DNA from: an uncultured Prevotella sp.
Lineage (GTDB): Bacteria; Bacteroidota; Bacteroidia; Bacteroidales; Bacteroidaceae
Direction: 5' to 3'
NCBI GenBank assembly: GCA_900319895.1
Contig: ONQK01000204.1
Span: 1 to 14,321 of the forward strand
Length of the DNA stretch: 14,321 bases
Shown piece after piece: positions 13,843-14,321 of this stretch; positions within the stretch are counted from its first letter, which is position 1, and every line of letters begins with the position of its first letter. The position numbers and the translations under genes were made by a program. The notes under the pieces are model-generated. The model saw nothing but the letters and a program-made list of their open reading frames with translations. It was not told the DNA's origin and did not search any database.

Positions 13843-14321
13843 ATGCCTCCTAAAAGCCATCAAGATGCAAAAAAACTAGCCAAGACGCACATCGGTTTGG
13901 TGGAGCATGACAGTTTTCTTTTGCCTTACGAGGAGGAAATCGAGCAGCGGCAGGCCTATGTCCGGAAAAAGTTGGAAGAAGTGACAGAAAACGGTGAACA
14001 GAGGCTTTCAGAGTTTGCCAACGGTCATCATTACTATGGACTTCACCTCAATCGAGGAAAATGGACGTTTAGGGAATGGCTGCCCAATGCCACAAAAGTA
14101 TTTCTTGTTGGCGACTTCAATCAATGGCAGCAACGAGAGGCGTTTGAGGCACATCGCATACCGGGCACAGGAGACTGGGAGTTGGTGCTGCCCGAGGATG
14201 CCATCTGTCACCAAGACCACTATAAGATGTTCGTTTATTGGGACGGCGGCTGCGGCGAGCGCCTCCCCGCGTGGGCTCGGCGTGTCGTACAAGACCCGCA
14301 GACCCACATCTTCTCGGCACA
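13843..14321 (+). CDS. glgB: 1,4-alpha-glucan branching enzyme, 3'-truncated by the window edge
   Basis: Branching enzyme moves alpha-1,4 glucan segments to make alpha-1,6 branches in glycogen. The frame is open from ATG 13843 to the window end; 159 residues are visible. After an N-terminal helical region (about 1-60, with LLPYEEEIEQRQ), an N-terminal CBM48-type beta domain begins. It includes FREWLPNATKVFLVGDFNQW (77-96) and HYKMFVYWDGG (126-136), then the RLPAWARRVVQD motif (140-151). That last motif and the N-terminal region resemble the eukaryote-like branching enzymes common in Bacteroidales rather than the E. coli type. The GH13 catalytic domain is beyond the edge, so catalytic residues cannot be checked. 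It follows the MORN gene by 27 bases without its own promoter. Confidence 0.85.
   Translation, partial: MPPKSHQDAKKLAKTHIGLVEHDSFLLPYEEEIEQRQAYVRKKLEEVTENGEQRLSEFANGHHYYGLHLNRGKWTFREWLPNATKVFLVGDFNQWQQREAFEAHRIPGTGDWELVLPEDAICHQDHYKMFVYWDGGCGERLPAWARRVVQDPQTHIFSA

Overview
The window looks like a chromosomal segment of a Bacteroidota bacterium, most likely Bacteroidales and probably Prevotella or a close relative. Three things point there. Most transcription units start behind TAnnTTTG -7 boxes, often with a TTG or TTTG about 19-20 bases upstream, which is the Bacteroidota promoter style. Start codons generally lack Shine-Dalgarno sequences. The two leucine-rich-repeat proteins end in a short 'YTLxG...KGLY.V..GKKVLF' tail of the kind common on secreted Bacteroidales proteins. 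The species assignment is inference; no 16S rRNA gene is present.

Layout. (1) 1-1981, plus strand: two tandem paralogous LRR proteins. The first is cut by the window edge. The second has its own terminator-bounded unit and an unusual double cysteine ladder. (2) 2108-3795, plus: recN, DNA-repair ATPase, whose correct start is 2137. (3) 3912-9712, minus strand: a housekeeping block read right to left, comprising an ABC-F translation ATPase, grpE, dnaJ, folC, the RNase P RNA gene rnpB, and a small YkvA/DUF1232 membrane protein convergent with recN. (4) 9856-11351, plus: a TetR-type regulator followed by fabG. A promoter with an overlapping inverted repeat suggests an autoregulated fatty-acid-synthesis or redox operon. 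It is divergent from the ABC-F gene. (5) 11537-12246, plus: an RluA-type pseudouridine synthase. (6) 12303-12575, plus: a tRNA-Ser(GCT)/tRNA-Glu(CTC) unit with its own promoter and terminator. (7) 12652-14321, plus: an exported protein made of 14 gapless 23-residue MORN repeats, followed 27 bases later by a glycogen branching enzyme gene that runs off the window.

How the genes relate. grpE and dnaJ supply the co-chaperones of DnaK and are 9 bases apart. rnpB, the pseudouridine synthase, the ABC-F protein and the tRNAs all belong to RNA processing or translation. The MORN protein and branching enzyme appear co-transcribed.

No CRISPR array, insertion sequence, phage or obvious defence system was found. 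The region is mostly ordinary core genome. The points most worth a second look are the cysteine ladder in the second LRR protein, the one-sided loss of an ATPase site in the ABC-F protein, the inverted repeat at the TetR-fabG promoter, and the gapless MORN array next to the branching enzyme gene.
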